A stretch of DNA of 64,000 bases from JBBDSU01 sp040904825 (GTDB lineage Bacteria; Actinomycetota; Nitriliruptoria; Nitriliruptorales; Nitriliruptoraceae), in the NCBI GenBank assembly GCA_040904825.1, contig JBBDSU010000020.1:1-64000 (forward strand), written 5' to 3'. The stretch's first letter is position 1, and each line of letters begins with the position of its first letter. The translations under genes were made by a program, and so were the position numbers. The notes below the pieces were generated by a model. It worked only from the letters and a program-made list of their open reading frames with translations. It was not told the DNA's origin and made no database searches. Below, piece by piece: positions 18,548-26,931 of this stretch.

Positions 18548-20317
18548 ATGGCTTCTGCTGAAGTGTCGGCAGGAGTCGATGTAGCGACAGATGTCGAGGC
18601 GGTGATGCGTGACGGCGCCGTGCTGCGCGCCGACGTCTACCGGCCTGCCGACGATGGTCCACCGCGGCCGGTGCTGCTGTGCCGCACCCCCTACGACAAG
18701 ACGCACCCCCGTTACGTGTGGATCGCCGAAGAGATGGTGCACGCCGGCTACCTCGCCGTTGTCCAGGACACACGGGGACGTTCTGCGTCTGATGGGGAAT
18801 GGGAGTGGCACCTATCCCCGGAAGGTCATCGTCAAGAGGCCGCCGATGGCTACGACAGTTGCGAATGGGTTGCGCGGCTGGATGGCGCCGACGGGCAGGT
18901 CGGCACCTGGGGCAACTCGTACCCAACCGGTTGCATCTGGTGGATGGCAGCGGCGGCGCCACCGTCGTTGAAGGCCGTGTTCGCCAGCGGTTTTCCGCCC
19001 AGTCACCGAGTTGCGCGCAATGGGATCTTCGAGACCGGACAGCGGTTGGCGTGGCAGCATCGCATGGCGGTGTCGTCGCGGCGCAACGCCGGCGATGACA
19101 CGTGGCCTCAGACCGTTGCCGAGGCGGTGCGCAATTGGAACCTTGAGCGTGGCAAGTGGCTGTGGTACCTGCCGCTGGCCGACGTGCCTGACCGGCTCTT
19201 CGGGCCGACAGCCTCAGCCCTCAAGGAATTCATGGCTGACATCGCCGGCGAGCACCACGGCATGGATGGCATCCACGCCCAGGTAACGGTTCCAACGTGC
19301 ACTTCAACGGGAATTTGGGACCGATCCAATGACTGCGCTGACCACTTCTCATTGATGCGCGAGCATGGGCCAGCGGCCACCCGCAACGCGCATCGACTGG
19401 TGATCGGCCCGTGGGTGCATGACGTCGAGGGAGAGCCGGATTGGCGTGATCCTAGAGGTCGGGGAACCGACCGTGATGAAGGTCACCTAGCGCACATGCT
19501 GCGGTGGTACGACCATCATTTGAAAGCGCTCGATGTCGGATTAGACGACGAGCCGCCAGTGAAATTCTACGTCGTCAACGAGGGGTGGCGGTTCTTCGAG
19601 CAGTGGCCGCCGGAAGGCACCACTGCCCAGCGCTGGCATCTGCACAGCCAGGGTCAGGCCGCGACCGCGCACGGCGACGGCGCCCTATCCCAGCAGCCGC
19701 CGGGCGATGAACCTGCTGACCACTACGCGTATGACCCGTCCGACCCAGTGATGAGCCTCTACGACGGCCAGTTAACGGCCCACGACCAGGCGCCGCTGGC
19801 GGATCGTCCAGACGTGCTCGTCTATCGGACCGAGCCGCTGGGTGAGGACATCACCGTCGCTGGGCGGCCCGAGGCCGAGATCTGGTTGACCACCGATCAG
19901 CCAGACACCGACGTGTTCGTCCGACTCATCGAGGAGCACGAAGACGGCTCAGCGATCAACATGTCACAAGGTGTGGTGCGCGCCCGCTATCGCAAAGGCT
20001 ACGACCGCGAGATTGTGCTTGAGCCAGGGATCCCGACTCGATTGGTGATCCGGATGCTGGCGACGGCCATCACGTTTCGTCGCGGCACACGAATCCGCCT
20101 GGATGTGACGAGCTCAGATTTTCCCGCATTCGATCGGAATCACAACACTGGGCAGCCCTTCCACCTGGACACCGAGTTGCGGCCCGCTCATCAGACCATT
20201 CTGCATGATGCGGAGCATCCGTCGGCGATCGTGCTACCGACCCTCGACAAGCTGGATGACAATGATGCCGCGTCGCTGGGTGAGCTCGCGTTGTCGGATG
20301 AGCTGAGACCAGCGTGA
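18548..20317 (+). CDS. CocE/NonD family alpha/beta hydrolase, copy 1
   Basis: This protein (about 589 residues) is a member of the CocE/NonD hydrolase group (Xaa-Pro dipeptidyl peptidase-like), serine hydrolases that cleave esters and amides. It has the alpha/beta core with the oxyanion region DVYRPADDG and LLCRTPYDKTHP, the nucleophile elbow GTWGNSYPTG (Ser near residue 126), a likely catalytic His in IGPWVHDVEGE and an Asp candidate in TGIWDRSNDC. A C-terminal jelly-roll domain follows (LTTDQPDTDVFVRL, SSDFPAFDRNHNTG). ATG 18548 has GGGAG nine bases upstream; GTG 18539 is the longer option. No signal peptide. It is followed at once by a close paralogue, so the pair arose by tandem duplication. 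Confidence 0.85.
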   Translation: MASAEVSAGVDVATDVEAVMRDGAVLRADVYRPADDGPPRPVLLCRTPYDKTHPRYVWIAEEMVHAGYLAVVQDTRGRSASDGEWEWHLSPEGHRQEAADGYDSCEWVARLDGADGQVGTWGNSYPTGCIWWMAAAAPPSLKAVFASGFPPSHRVARNGIFETGQRLAWQHRMAVSSRRNAGDDTWPQTVAEAVRNWNLERGKWLWYLPLADVPDRLFGPTASALKEFMADIAGEHHGMDGIHAQVTVPTCTSTGIWDRSNDCADHFSLMREHGPAATRNAHRLVIGPWVHDVEGEPDWRDPRGRGTDRDEGHLAHMLRWYDHHLKALDVGLDDEPPVKFYVVNEGWRFFEQWPPEGTTAQRWHLHSQGQAATAHGDGALSQQPPGDEPADHYAYDPSDPVMSLYDGQLTAHDQAPLADRPDVLVYRTEPLGEDITVAGRPEAEIWLTTDQPDTDVFVRLIEEHEDGSAINMSQGVVRARYRKGYDREIVLEPGIPTRLVIRMLATAITFRRGTRIRLDVTSSDFPAFDRNHNTGQPFHLDTELRPAHQTILHDAEHPSAIVLPTLDKLDDNDAASLGELALSDELRPA

Positions 20318-20350
20318 GCTAAATGACAAGCTGAGCTGTGGGGATGTCGT

Positions 20351-20403
20351 CACACCGATCACACCGATCACACCGATCACACCGATCACACCGATCACAC
20401 CGA
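20351..20403 (+). repeat. Five perfect plus one imperfect 9-bp tandem repeats abutting a ribosome binding site
   Basis: The unit CACACCGAT occurs five times perfectly at 20351-20395, and a sixth copy ends in CACACCGAG, whose last bases merge into the GAGGAG ribosome site of the next gene. It is non-coding and lies only about 10 bases before the start codon region. Copy number changes would alter the leader of the second CocE gene by 9 bp each. Confidence 0.9.
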
Positions 20404-20413
20404 GGAGATAACA

Positions 20414-22138
20414 ATGAGTAGCAGCGCAGTGACCGACGTCACCGTGAACCGCAACGTCGAAGCGGAGATGCGTGATGGTGTGGTGTTGCGCGCGGACGTC
20501 TATCGCCCGGCGACCGATGATGGCGCGGCGCGTCCGGTCTTGTTGTGTCGGACGCCGTACAACAAGACGCATCCTCGGTATGTGTGGATCGCCGAAGAGA
20601 TGGTGCGCGCGGGCTACCTCGCCGTGTTGCAGGACACCCGAGGGCGCTACGAGTCAGACGGCGAGTGGTTGTGGCACCTGACCTTCGAGGGGCACGATCA
20701 GGAAGCTCGCGACGGCTACGACACCTGCGAGTGGGTTGCACGGTTGGATGGCGCCGACGGGCAGGTCGGCACGTGGGGCAACTCGTATCCGTCGGGCTGC
20801 GCATGGTGGATGGCTGCGGCGCAACCTCCGTCACTCAAGGCGGTGTTCGCCAGCGGTTTCCCTGTTAGCCACCGGGATTCGACCTATGCCATCTTTGAAA
20901 CCGGCTTGCGGCTGGCATGGCAGCATCGCATGGCGGTGTCGTCGCGGTTGAAGGCAGGCGATGATTCGTGGCCGCAGACAGTGGCCGATGCCATGCGCAA
21001 TTGGGATCTTGAGCGCGGCAAATGGCTGTGGCACCTGCCGCTTGGCGAAGTGCCCGACCGTCTGTTCGGACCGACGGCTCCAGCGATGCGGGCCTACATG
21101 AACGACATGGCTGCCGAACACTGGGCGGGAGATCGGCTGCATCCTGAAGTGAACGTGCCCACGTGCAGCTCGACAGGCTGGTGGGATCGGCTGAGCAACT
21201 GTGCAGAGCACTTCACCGGAATGCGTGCCAACGGTCCAGAGGCCATCCGAGATGAGCATCGATTGGTGATCGGCCCGTGGGTGCACGACGTCGAAGGTGA
21301 ACAAGACTGGCGTGAGCCACGAGGGCGGGGCACCGAACGTGAAGAAGGCCATTTGGCGCACATGCTGCGCTGGTATGACCACCATCTGAAGGGGGCCGAC
21401 GTCGGCTTGGCCGACGAGCCGCCGGTCAAGCTGTATCTGGTGAACGAAGGATGGCGGTATTTCGATCAGTGGCCGCCGGCCGAGGTGGTAGAACAGCCGT
21501 GGTATCTGCACAGCGGCGGCAACGCCGCGACCACGCGGGGCGACGGCAGCCTTGATGTCAACCTGCCCGGCGACGAACCGGCGGATCAATATGCCTATGA
21601 CCCAGCCGATCCCGTGATGACGCTCTACGACGGTCAGCTGGTCGCCCACGATCAGGCGCCGCTGGCGGATCGGCCTGACGTTCTGGTGTACCGCTCTGCG
21701 TCGTTGGCGGAAGATGTTGCCGTCGTCGGGCATCCCTACGCGCGCGTCTGGTTGGTGTCGGATCAGCCGGATACCGATGTGTTCGTCAGGCTCATTGAGG
21801 AATCGCCGGAAGGCGTGGCGATCAATGTGGCGCAAGGTGTGGTGAGGGCGCGTTATCGACACGGATTCGACACCGAAGTGGCGTTGACGCCCGGTGAGCC
21901 GACCGAATTCGTCGTACCGCTGTTGGCAACTGGTATGCGTTTTGTCGAGGGTTCGCGGATACGGATCGACGTGATGAGTTCAGACTTCCCAGCGTTCGAT
22001 CGCAACCACAACACGGGCAAGCCGTATCTGACCGACACTGAGCTGCGTGTGGCGCATCTGCAGGTGCTGCATGACGCGGACCATCCGTCGGCGATCGTGC
22101 TGCCCGTGCTACCTGACAGTGATCACGCGACAGCTTGA
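20414..22138 (+). CDS. CocE/NonD family alpha/beta hydrolase, copy 2
   Basis: This 574-residue protein is a close paralogue of the gene before it, collinear along its full length, with most residues identical by eye. The same catalytic elements are present: the nucleophile elbow GTWGNSYPSG, the His in IGPWVHDVEGE, and the Asp candidate in STGWWDRLSNC. The C-terminal jelly-roll is also conserved. The ATG at 20414 follows GAGGAGATAACA, a strong site that grows out of the 9-bp repeat array. The copies differ most at their N- and C-termini and around the region after the elbow (STYAIFETGLR in place of ARNGIFETGQR), which may tune substrate choice. Confidence 0.85.
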   Translation: MSSSAVTDVTVNRNVEAEMRDGVVLRADVYRPATDDGAARPVLLCRTPYNKTHPRYVWIAEEMVRAGYLAVLQDTRGRYESDGEWLWHLTFEGHDQEARDGYDTCEWVARLDGADGQVGTWGNSYPSGCAWWMAAAQPPSLKAVFASGFPVSHRDSTYAIFETGLRLAWQHRMAVSSRLKAGDDSWPQTVADAMRNWDLERGKWLWHLPLGEVPDRLFGPTAPAMRAYMNDMAAEHWAGDRLHPEVNVPTCSSTGWWDRLSNCAEHFTGMRANGPEAIRDEHRLVIGPWVHDVEGEQDWREPRGRGTEREEGHLAHMLRWYDHHLKGADVGLADEPPVKLYLVNEGWRYFDQWPPAEVVEQPWYLHSGGNAATTRGDGSLDVNLPGDEPADQYAYDPADPVMTLYDGQLVAHDQAPLADRPDVLVYRSASLAEDVAVVGHPYARVWLVSDQPDTDVFVRLIEESPEGVAINVAQGVVRARYRHGFDTEVALTPGEPTEFVVPLLATGMRFVEGSRIRIDVMSSDFPAFDRNHNTGKPYLTDTELRVAHLQVLHDADHPSAIVLPVLPDSDHATA

Positions 22139-22182
22139 GGCATGTGCTTGCAACGAAGACCGAGTAGCGCATCGAGGGCCAC

Positions 22183-23580
22183 ATGAACACTGTGACACAT
22201 CCCGAACTCGCCGTCGTCGTGCTCGCGGCGGGCCAAGGCACACGGTTTCGTTCCGAGGTGGCCAAAGTGCTCCATCGCGCAGCGGGCTACACGCTGGTTC
22301 GCCATGTTCTGGAGGCGGCCCGGCCGCTGGCAGCCGGGCGCACGGTGGTCGTGGTCGGCCATCAGGCTGCGCAAGTACAGGCCGAAGTCGAGGCTGCAGG
22401 CATCGAGGGTCTCGTCGTGGTCGAGCAGGGCGAGCAGCGAGGGACGGGTCATGCGGTTCAGCAAGCTCTGCCGGCACTCGGCGACGCCAGATGGGTGCTC
22501 GTGCTCTACGGAGACACGCCACTGCTCACCTCGGAATCATTGGCGGAGCTGGCTGCAGCTGACGACGGCGTTCCCGTTCGCATGCTGACGACAGTGCTTG
22601 ACAACCCCGCGGGCTACGGGCGAGTGCTGCGCAATTCCGACGGGCAGGTTGAACGCATCGTTGAGGATGCGGATGCTGACGCGTCAGAGCGTGCGATCAC
22701 CGAGCTCAATGCAGGCATGTACCTGGTCCGGCGAGATGTCCTTGAATCGGCGCTGAGTCGTATCGAACCTCGTAACGCTCAGGGCGAGCTGTATCTCACC
22801 GATGTTGTAGGGGTTGCTCGGAGTGACGGCCACGCGGTCACGGCGGTCACCGCGAGCGCGGAGACGGTCTCAGGTGTCAACGACCGCCAGCAGCTCGCTG
22901 CCGCCGCGGCGGTGCTCAGGGCACGTCATCTGACCCATCTGATGGTCGAAGTGGGAGTGACGGTTGTTGACCCGACGACCACACATGTCGATGTCGATGT
23001 GCAGGTCGGCCGGGACAGTGTGATCTTGCCGGGCACCATGCTCGAACAGGGGACTCGGATCGGTGAGCGAGTCACCGTTGGACCACACTCTCACCTGACG
23101 GCGTGCGCCGTTGCTGACGACGCGACCATTCACTCGACGCGTGCAGAACAGGCTCAGATCGGACCTCGCGCCGTCGTGGGGCCGTTTGCCCACCTGAGGC
23201 CCGGGACGGTGATGGCGGCGTCGACCAAGATTGGATCGTTTGTCGAAACCAAGAAGCTGGAGCTCGGTGAAGGCAGCAAGATCCCTCATCTGGCGTATAT
23301 CGGTGATGCGACACTTGGCAAAGGTGTCAACATTGCCTGCGGTGTGGTGACGGTCAACTATGACGGCCGCGACAAACACCACACGACCGTCGAAGATGGT
23401 GCGTTCGTCGGATGCGACACGATGCTGGTCGCGCCGGTCACGATCGGTGAACGTGCTTATACCGCTGCCGGTTCGACGATCACCGAGGACGTGCCTGCCG
23501 GCGCCTTGGCCATCGCGCGATCCCGGCAGACCAACAAGGATGGATGGGTGGAACGGTCGGCGCCAGCAGACCGCGGTTGA
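22183..23580 (+). CDS. glmU: Bifunctional N-acetylglucosamine-1-phosphate uridyltransferase/glucosamine-1-phosphate acetyltransferase
   Basis: GlmU makes UDP-N-acetylglucosamine, the first committed nucleotide sugar for peptidoglycan. The N-terminal uridyltransferase domain (about 1-230) has the nucleotide loop VVLAAGQGTRF, the QRGTGHAVQ motif near residue 87 and LYGDTPLL near 110. The left-handed beta-helix acetyltransferase domain (about 255-455) has the hexapeptide repeats with ACGVVTVNYDGRDKH and VEDGAFVGCDTMLVAPV. Length (465) is normal for the family. It has GAGGG before its ATG and starts the conserved actinobacterial block glmU-prs-rplY-pth. Confidence 0.95.
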   Translation: MNTVTHPELAVVVLAAGQGTRFRSEVAKVLHRAAGYTLVRHVLEAARPLAAGRTVVVVGHQAAQVQAEVEAAGIEGLVVVEQGEQRGTGHAVQQALPALGDARWVLVLYGDTPLLTSESLAELAAADDGVPVRMLTTVLDNPAGYGRVLRNSDGQVERIVEDADADASERAITELNAGMYLVRRDVLESALSRIEPRNAQGELYLTDVVGVARSDGHAVTAVTASAETVSGVNDRQQLAAAAAVLRARHLTHLMVEVGVTVVDPTTTHVDVDVQVGRDSVILPGTMLEQGTRIGERVTVGPHSHLTACAVADDATIHSTRAEQAQIGPRAVVGPFAHLRPGTVMAASTKIGSFVETKKLELGEGSKIPHLAYIGDATLGKGVNIACGVVTVNYDGRDKHHTTVEDGAFVGCDTMLVAPVTIGERAYTAAGSTITEDVPAGALAIARSRQTNKDGWVERSAPADRG

Positions 23581-23658
23581 AGGGGGCGGTGTCGCAGACC
23601 TCGCGGGTGGCCGCTACCGTCCGGGCCCGCTGACAATCTCACGTCGTTGGGTATCCGG

Positions 23659-24645
23659 ATGGAAGCCGTCACCAAGAAGCGGATGATGATCTTTTCTGGA
23701 TCCGCATATCCGGAGCTGGCCCGAGAGGTCGCCGATCATCTCGGCATGAGCCTGGGCGATGTCAAGCTGTCGCAGTTCGCCAACGGCGAGCTGTACGCGC
23801 GGTTCAAGGAGTCGGTGCGCGGCGCTGACGTGTTCGTCCTGCAGTCCCACGTCTCGCTGCCCGACGGGATGAGCATCAACGATTACATCGTCGAGCAGTT
23901 GGTGATGTTGGACGCCCTCAAGAGAGCGTCTGCTAAGCGGACTGTGGCGGTCATCCCGTATTACGGCTACAGCCGGTCAGACAAGAAGGCCCTGGCGCGC
24001 GAAGCCATCGCCGCCCGGATGATCGCCGACATGTACGAGTCGGTAGGTGTCGATCGGATCATGTCGGTTGATCTGCACACCGGCCAGATCCAAGGGTTCT
24101 ACCACGACCCTTTCGACGCCTTGACCGCGATGCCGCTGCTGGTGCAATGGGTGCGCGACCACACCGAAGAAGGTGACCGCGTGATCGTCTCACCGGACGC
24201 TGGGCGGGTGCGGCTGACCGAAAAGTTCGCCGGTCACGTTGGCGCGCCGATCGCCATCCTGCACAAGCGACGGGATCCTGATCAGCACAATGTGTCCGTG
24301 TCGCTGGACGTCATCGGTGATGTCGAAGGACGTACTGCGATCCTCGTCGACGACATGATCGATACCGCCGGGACCATCTGTGGCGCGGCTGAGCTGCTCA
24401 AGGAACGCGGTGCGTCGCGTGTCTTGGCGCTCGCCACCCATCCCTTGTTCTCTGGCCCTGCCGCGCAACGCTTGCAGGACTCGGTGATCGAGAAGGTTGT
24501 GGTGACCAACACGATCCCGATTCCGGCTTCGCGACGGACTGACAAAGTCGAGGTGCTGTCGATCGCACCCATCCTTGCGTCGGCACTGCGTGCCGTGTTT
24601 CAGGACGAGTCAGTGTCAGAAATCTTCCAGGGCGAAAACGTGTAG
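23659..24645 (+). CDS. prs: Ribose-phosphate pyrophosphokinase
   Basis: Prs makes PRPP from ribose 5-phosphate and ATP for purine, pyrimidine, His, Trp and NAD synthesis. The protein (about 328 residues) has the N-terminal SGSAYPELAREVADHLG and QFANGELYARF segments, the regulatory flap HSDK-like region (YSRSDKKALARE near residue 100) and the PRPP-binding loop ILVDDMIDTAGTICGAA near 227-243. All core motifs are intact. ATG 23659 is chosen because it gives the usual short N-terminus; TTG 23647 is in frame upstream. It sits between glmU and rplY, as in other actinobacteria. Confidence 0.94.
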   Translation: MEAVTKKRMMIFSGSAYPELAREVADHLGMSLGDVKLSQFANGELYARFKESVRGADVFVLQSHVSLPDGMSINDYIVEQLVMLDALKRASAKRTVAVIPYYGYSRSDKKALAREAIAARMIADMYESVGVDRIMSVDLHTGQIQGFYHDPFDALTAMPLLVQWVRDHTEEGDRVIVSPDAGRVRLTEKFAGHVGAPIAILHKRRDPDQHNVSVSLDVIGDVEGRTAILVDDMIDTAGTICGAAELLKERGASRVLALATHPLFSGPAAQRLQDSVIEKVVVTNTIPIPASRRTDKVEVLSIAPILASALRAVFQDESVSEIFQGENV

Positions 24646-24705
24646 TTGCAGCTGAGTCCGGCGGTTGTCGGGGTGCTGACTGCGCAGGTATCCTCGCCGG
24701 TGATT

Positions 24706-24727
24706 CGGCCCGCGTGCGTGCGGGCCG
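24706..24727. terminator. GC-rich hairpin after prs
   Basis: A perfect 8-bp stem (CGGCCCGC at 24706-24713, GCGGGCCG at 24720-24727) with a 6-nt loop lies about 60 bases after prs in the 266-bp gap before rplY. It lacks a T-run. It may end or attenuate prs transcription before the ribosomal protein gene; this is a structural suggestion only. The rest of the gap shows no open frame or RNA gene I can support. Confidence 0.35.
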
Positions 24728-24911
24728 ACTGCGTGTTCGATCGTGCGCCCGCCTTTGTGCTTGTGCCTCGTTCGCTGACGGTGTGCAATCTGTGCCGTCA
24801 GGCCGTTGGCATCGCAAGGTGATCGTTGCGGCGCCACGCAACCCCACGTGACATCTCGCCACCTGATGGTGACCGACCCGCGTTGGGGCCCAACTCGCTA
24901 GGAGCACCACC

Positions 24912-25619
24912 GTGTCGAATCAGATCAAGCTCGAGGTCGCCGCCCGTGATGACAAGGGCAAAGGGGCGGCTGGTCGACTAAGGCGCGATGGTCGTGTGCC
25001 CGCCATCGTCTACGGCTACAAGGTCGAGCCCACCCCTGTCAGTGTCGATGCGCTCGAGTTGTTCCGTGCGCTGCACTCCGAAGCGGGACGAAACGCGTTG
25101 CTGCAGGTCGCCCTCGACGGTGAGACCCACTTGGCGGTCGCGCGTGACCTGGTCACCCACCCGGTCAAAGGCAAGTACGTCCACGTGGACCTGCTCGCGG
25201 TCGATAAGGACCAGCAGATCTCCGTCGATATCCCGGTGCACCTGCTTGACGACGAAGACACCGGCAACGATGACGGCGTGCTCAACCAGATCCTCTACAC
25301 CGTGCCGATCCTGGTGCGCCCGATGGACGTGCCGAACTCCTTCGAGATCTCCGTCGCAGGCATGTTGATCGGCGATGTCAAGCGTGTCGAGGAGCTTGCC
25401 GAACAACTGCCAGATGGTGCCGAGTTCGACATCGAACCTGAGCGCACGGTCGTCACCGTCAACGCTCCAGTGAGTGAGGCCGAACTCGAAGCTCTCGAAG
25501 AGGGCGCTGGCATCGAAGCCGACGAGCCCGAAGGTGAAGAGGGCGACGAGGAGTCTGCCGAGGGCGAGTCCGATGATGAGGGCGAGTCCGATGGTGAGGC
25601 CAAGAGTTCCGACGACTGA
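24912..25619 (+). CDS. rplY: 50S ribosomal protein L25/general stress protein Ctc
   Basis: This 235-residue protein is the long CTC-type L25. The N-terminal RNA-binding domain (about 1-95) binds 5S rRNA, shown by LRRDGRVPAIVYGYK and HPVKGKYVHVDLLAVD. A beta domain follows (about 100-190), then a strongly acidic tail of Glu, Asp, Gly and Ser (about 195-235). Such acidic tails are common in actinobacterial versions. The GTG at 24912 follows GGAG about 8 bases upstream. It precedes pth, as in other actinobacteria. Confidence 0.93.
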   Translation: MSNQIKLEVAARDDKGKGAAGRLRRDGRVPAIVYGYKVEPTPVSVDALELFRALHSEAGRNALLQVALDGETHLAVARDLVTHPVKGKYVHVDLLAVDKDQQISVDIPVHLLDDEDTGNDDGVLNQILYTVPILVRPMDVPNSFEISVAGMLIGDVKRVEELAEQLPDGAEFDIEPERTVVTVNAPVSEAELEALEEGAGIEADEPEGEEGDEESAEGESDDEGESDGEAKSSDD

Positions 25620-25683
25620 GGTCGATCAACGTCGGTGGCGGGTATGTGCCCGCCACCCGTTGAGCTCAGTGAGGTGAATCGTC

Positions 25684-26265
25684 GTGGCTGCCAGTGACCA
25701 ACGTTGGCTCGTTGCTGGACTCGGCAATCCGGACGATGAGTATCCGCATACACGCCACAATGTGGGAGCCGACGTTGTGCGGGCACTGGCAAGCCGTGCC
25801 AACGAGCCGTTGAAGCGTGTTCGCAAAGCCAAGGGCTCAGCCGCTGAGATCGATATCGCAGGCCGTCGTCTTGTTTGCTACGTGCCTGACGGCTACATGA
25901 ACAACTCAGGCGGTCCGGTCCAGGCTGCTGTCGGGTGGTACAAGGTCAGTCCACAACATCTCATCGTCTGCCATGATGACCTTGACCTGGACATCGGGGT
26001 AGTGCGGTGCAAGCTCGGTGGCGGCAACGCCGGGCACAACGGATTGCGCGACGTTGACCGGGCGCTAGGCGGAGCCGACTATTTTCGGATTCGCGTCGGC
26101 ATCGGGCGTCCGCTAGGGCCAAGGCCGGTCCGGTCCTATGTACTGTCGAGGTTCACCGCCGAGCAGCGACCCATCGTCGACGACGCCGTTGACACGGCGT
26201 GCGGGGTGGTCGAGTCACTCATCGTTCATGGACTCGAACCGACACAGAACAGCTTCCACGGCTGA
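25684..26265 (+). CDS. pth: Peptidyl-tRNA hydrolase
   Basis: Pth releases tRNA from peptidyl-tRNAs that drop off ribosomes. The 193-residue protein has the N-terminal GLGNPDDEYPHTRHNVG with the catalytic His (near residue 25), the conserved YMNNSGGPV segment, HDDLDLDIG with the catalytic Asp (about residue 100) and GGGNAGHNGLRDV. Length is normal. The GTG start has GAGGTGA upstream. It lies 64 bases after rplY and 10 before the next gene. Confidence 0.95.
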   Translation: MAASDQRWLVAGLGNPDDEYPHTRHNVGADVVRALASRANEPLKRVRKAKGSAAEIDIAGRRLVCYVPDGYMNNSGGPVQAAVGWYKVSPQHLIVCHDDLDLDIGVVRCKLGGGNAGHNGLRDVDRALGGADYFRIRVGIGRPLGPRPVRSYVLSRFTAEQRPIVDDAVDTACGVVESLIVHGLEPTQNSFHG

Positions 26266-26275
26266 GGAGAAGACA

Positions 26276-26929
26276 GTGAGGAACCGGATCCGCCAACTGC
26301 GCGCCGCCTGGGGTGAACTGCGCCAGGTCGATCCACGTGCACCTGGGTGGATCCTGCTCGGCGCCGCCATCGGCCTGCTCGCCGGAGTGGGCCTTGGCAT
26401 GTTGATCGGCTTGTGGGCGATGATCCTGTTCGGGATCCTGTTCACCCTCCTGGGTGCGCTCATGGTGTTCAACCGGCTTCTCCAGCGCGCCCAGTTTGCG
26501 GCAATCGACGGCCAAGTCGGTGCTGCTGCCGCAGTCTTGAACATCATGCGTGGCCAGTGGTTCGTCGTTCCTGCCGTCGCGATCAATGCCAAGCAAGACA
26601 TGGTGCACAGGGTTGTGGGAAGGTGTGGTGTTGTTCTGGTCGGCGAAGGGTCTGGCCAGCGGGTGCGTCAGCTGATCGCAAAAGAGCGCAAGCGCCTCGA
26701 TCGGGTTGTGGGTGATGCCCCGGTGACTGCCATCGTTGTCGGCGACGGCGATGGGCAGGTTCCACTGAAGAAGCTGCAGTCCAAGCTGACGAGGTTGCCT
26801 CGGAAGCTTCGCCGGACCGAGGTGCCCAAACTGGACCGCCGACTCAAGCCGCTGGACAAAGCACCACCGATCCCCAAGGGCATTGATCCGATGGCGATGG
26901 CCGGTCGCAAGCGTCCCAAGCCCCGCTGA
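26276..26929 (+). CDS. DUF4191 family membrane protein
   Basis: This protein (about 217 residues) matches the actinobacterial DUF4191 family of unknown function. It has two closely spaced membrane helices (about residues 24-70), then a soluble domain with GQWFVVPAVAINAKQDMVHRVVG in part and VVLVGEGSGQRVRQLI, and a basic, proline-rich tail ending in GRKRPKPR. GTG 26276 follows GAGGAGAAGACA. It is wedged between pth and mfd; in other actinobacteria DUF4191 genes are often found elsewhere, near lipoate genes. No function should be assigned. Confidence 0.75.
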   Translation: MRNRIRQLRAAWGELRQVDPRAPGWILLGAAIGLLAGVGLGMLIGLWAMILFGILFTLLGALMVFNRLLQRAQFAAIDGQVGAAAAVLNIMRGQWFVVPAVAINAKQDMVHRVVGRCGVVLVGEGSGQRVRQLIAKERKRLDRVVGDAPVTAIVVGDGDGQVPLKKLQSKLTRLPRKLRRTEVPKLDRRLKPLDKAPPIPKGIDPMAMAGRKRPKPR

Positions 26930-26931
26930 CA

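Noticed and set aside
20351..20403. CRISPR-like repeat array
   Set aside because: Units are 9 bp with no spacers, so this is a simple tandem repeat.
20831..21862. Minus-strand frame of 343 codons opposite CocE copy 2
   Set aside because: Shadow frame with no motif; repetitive GVI codons at the start come from the 9-bp repeats.
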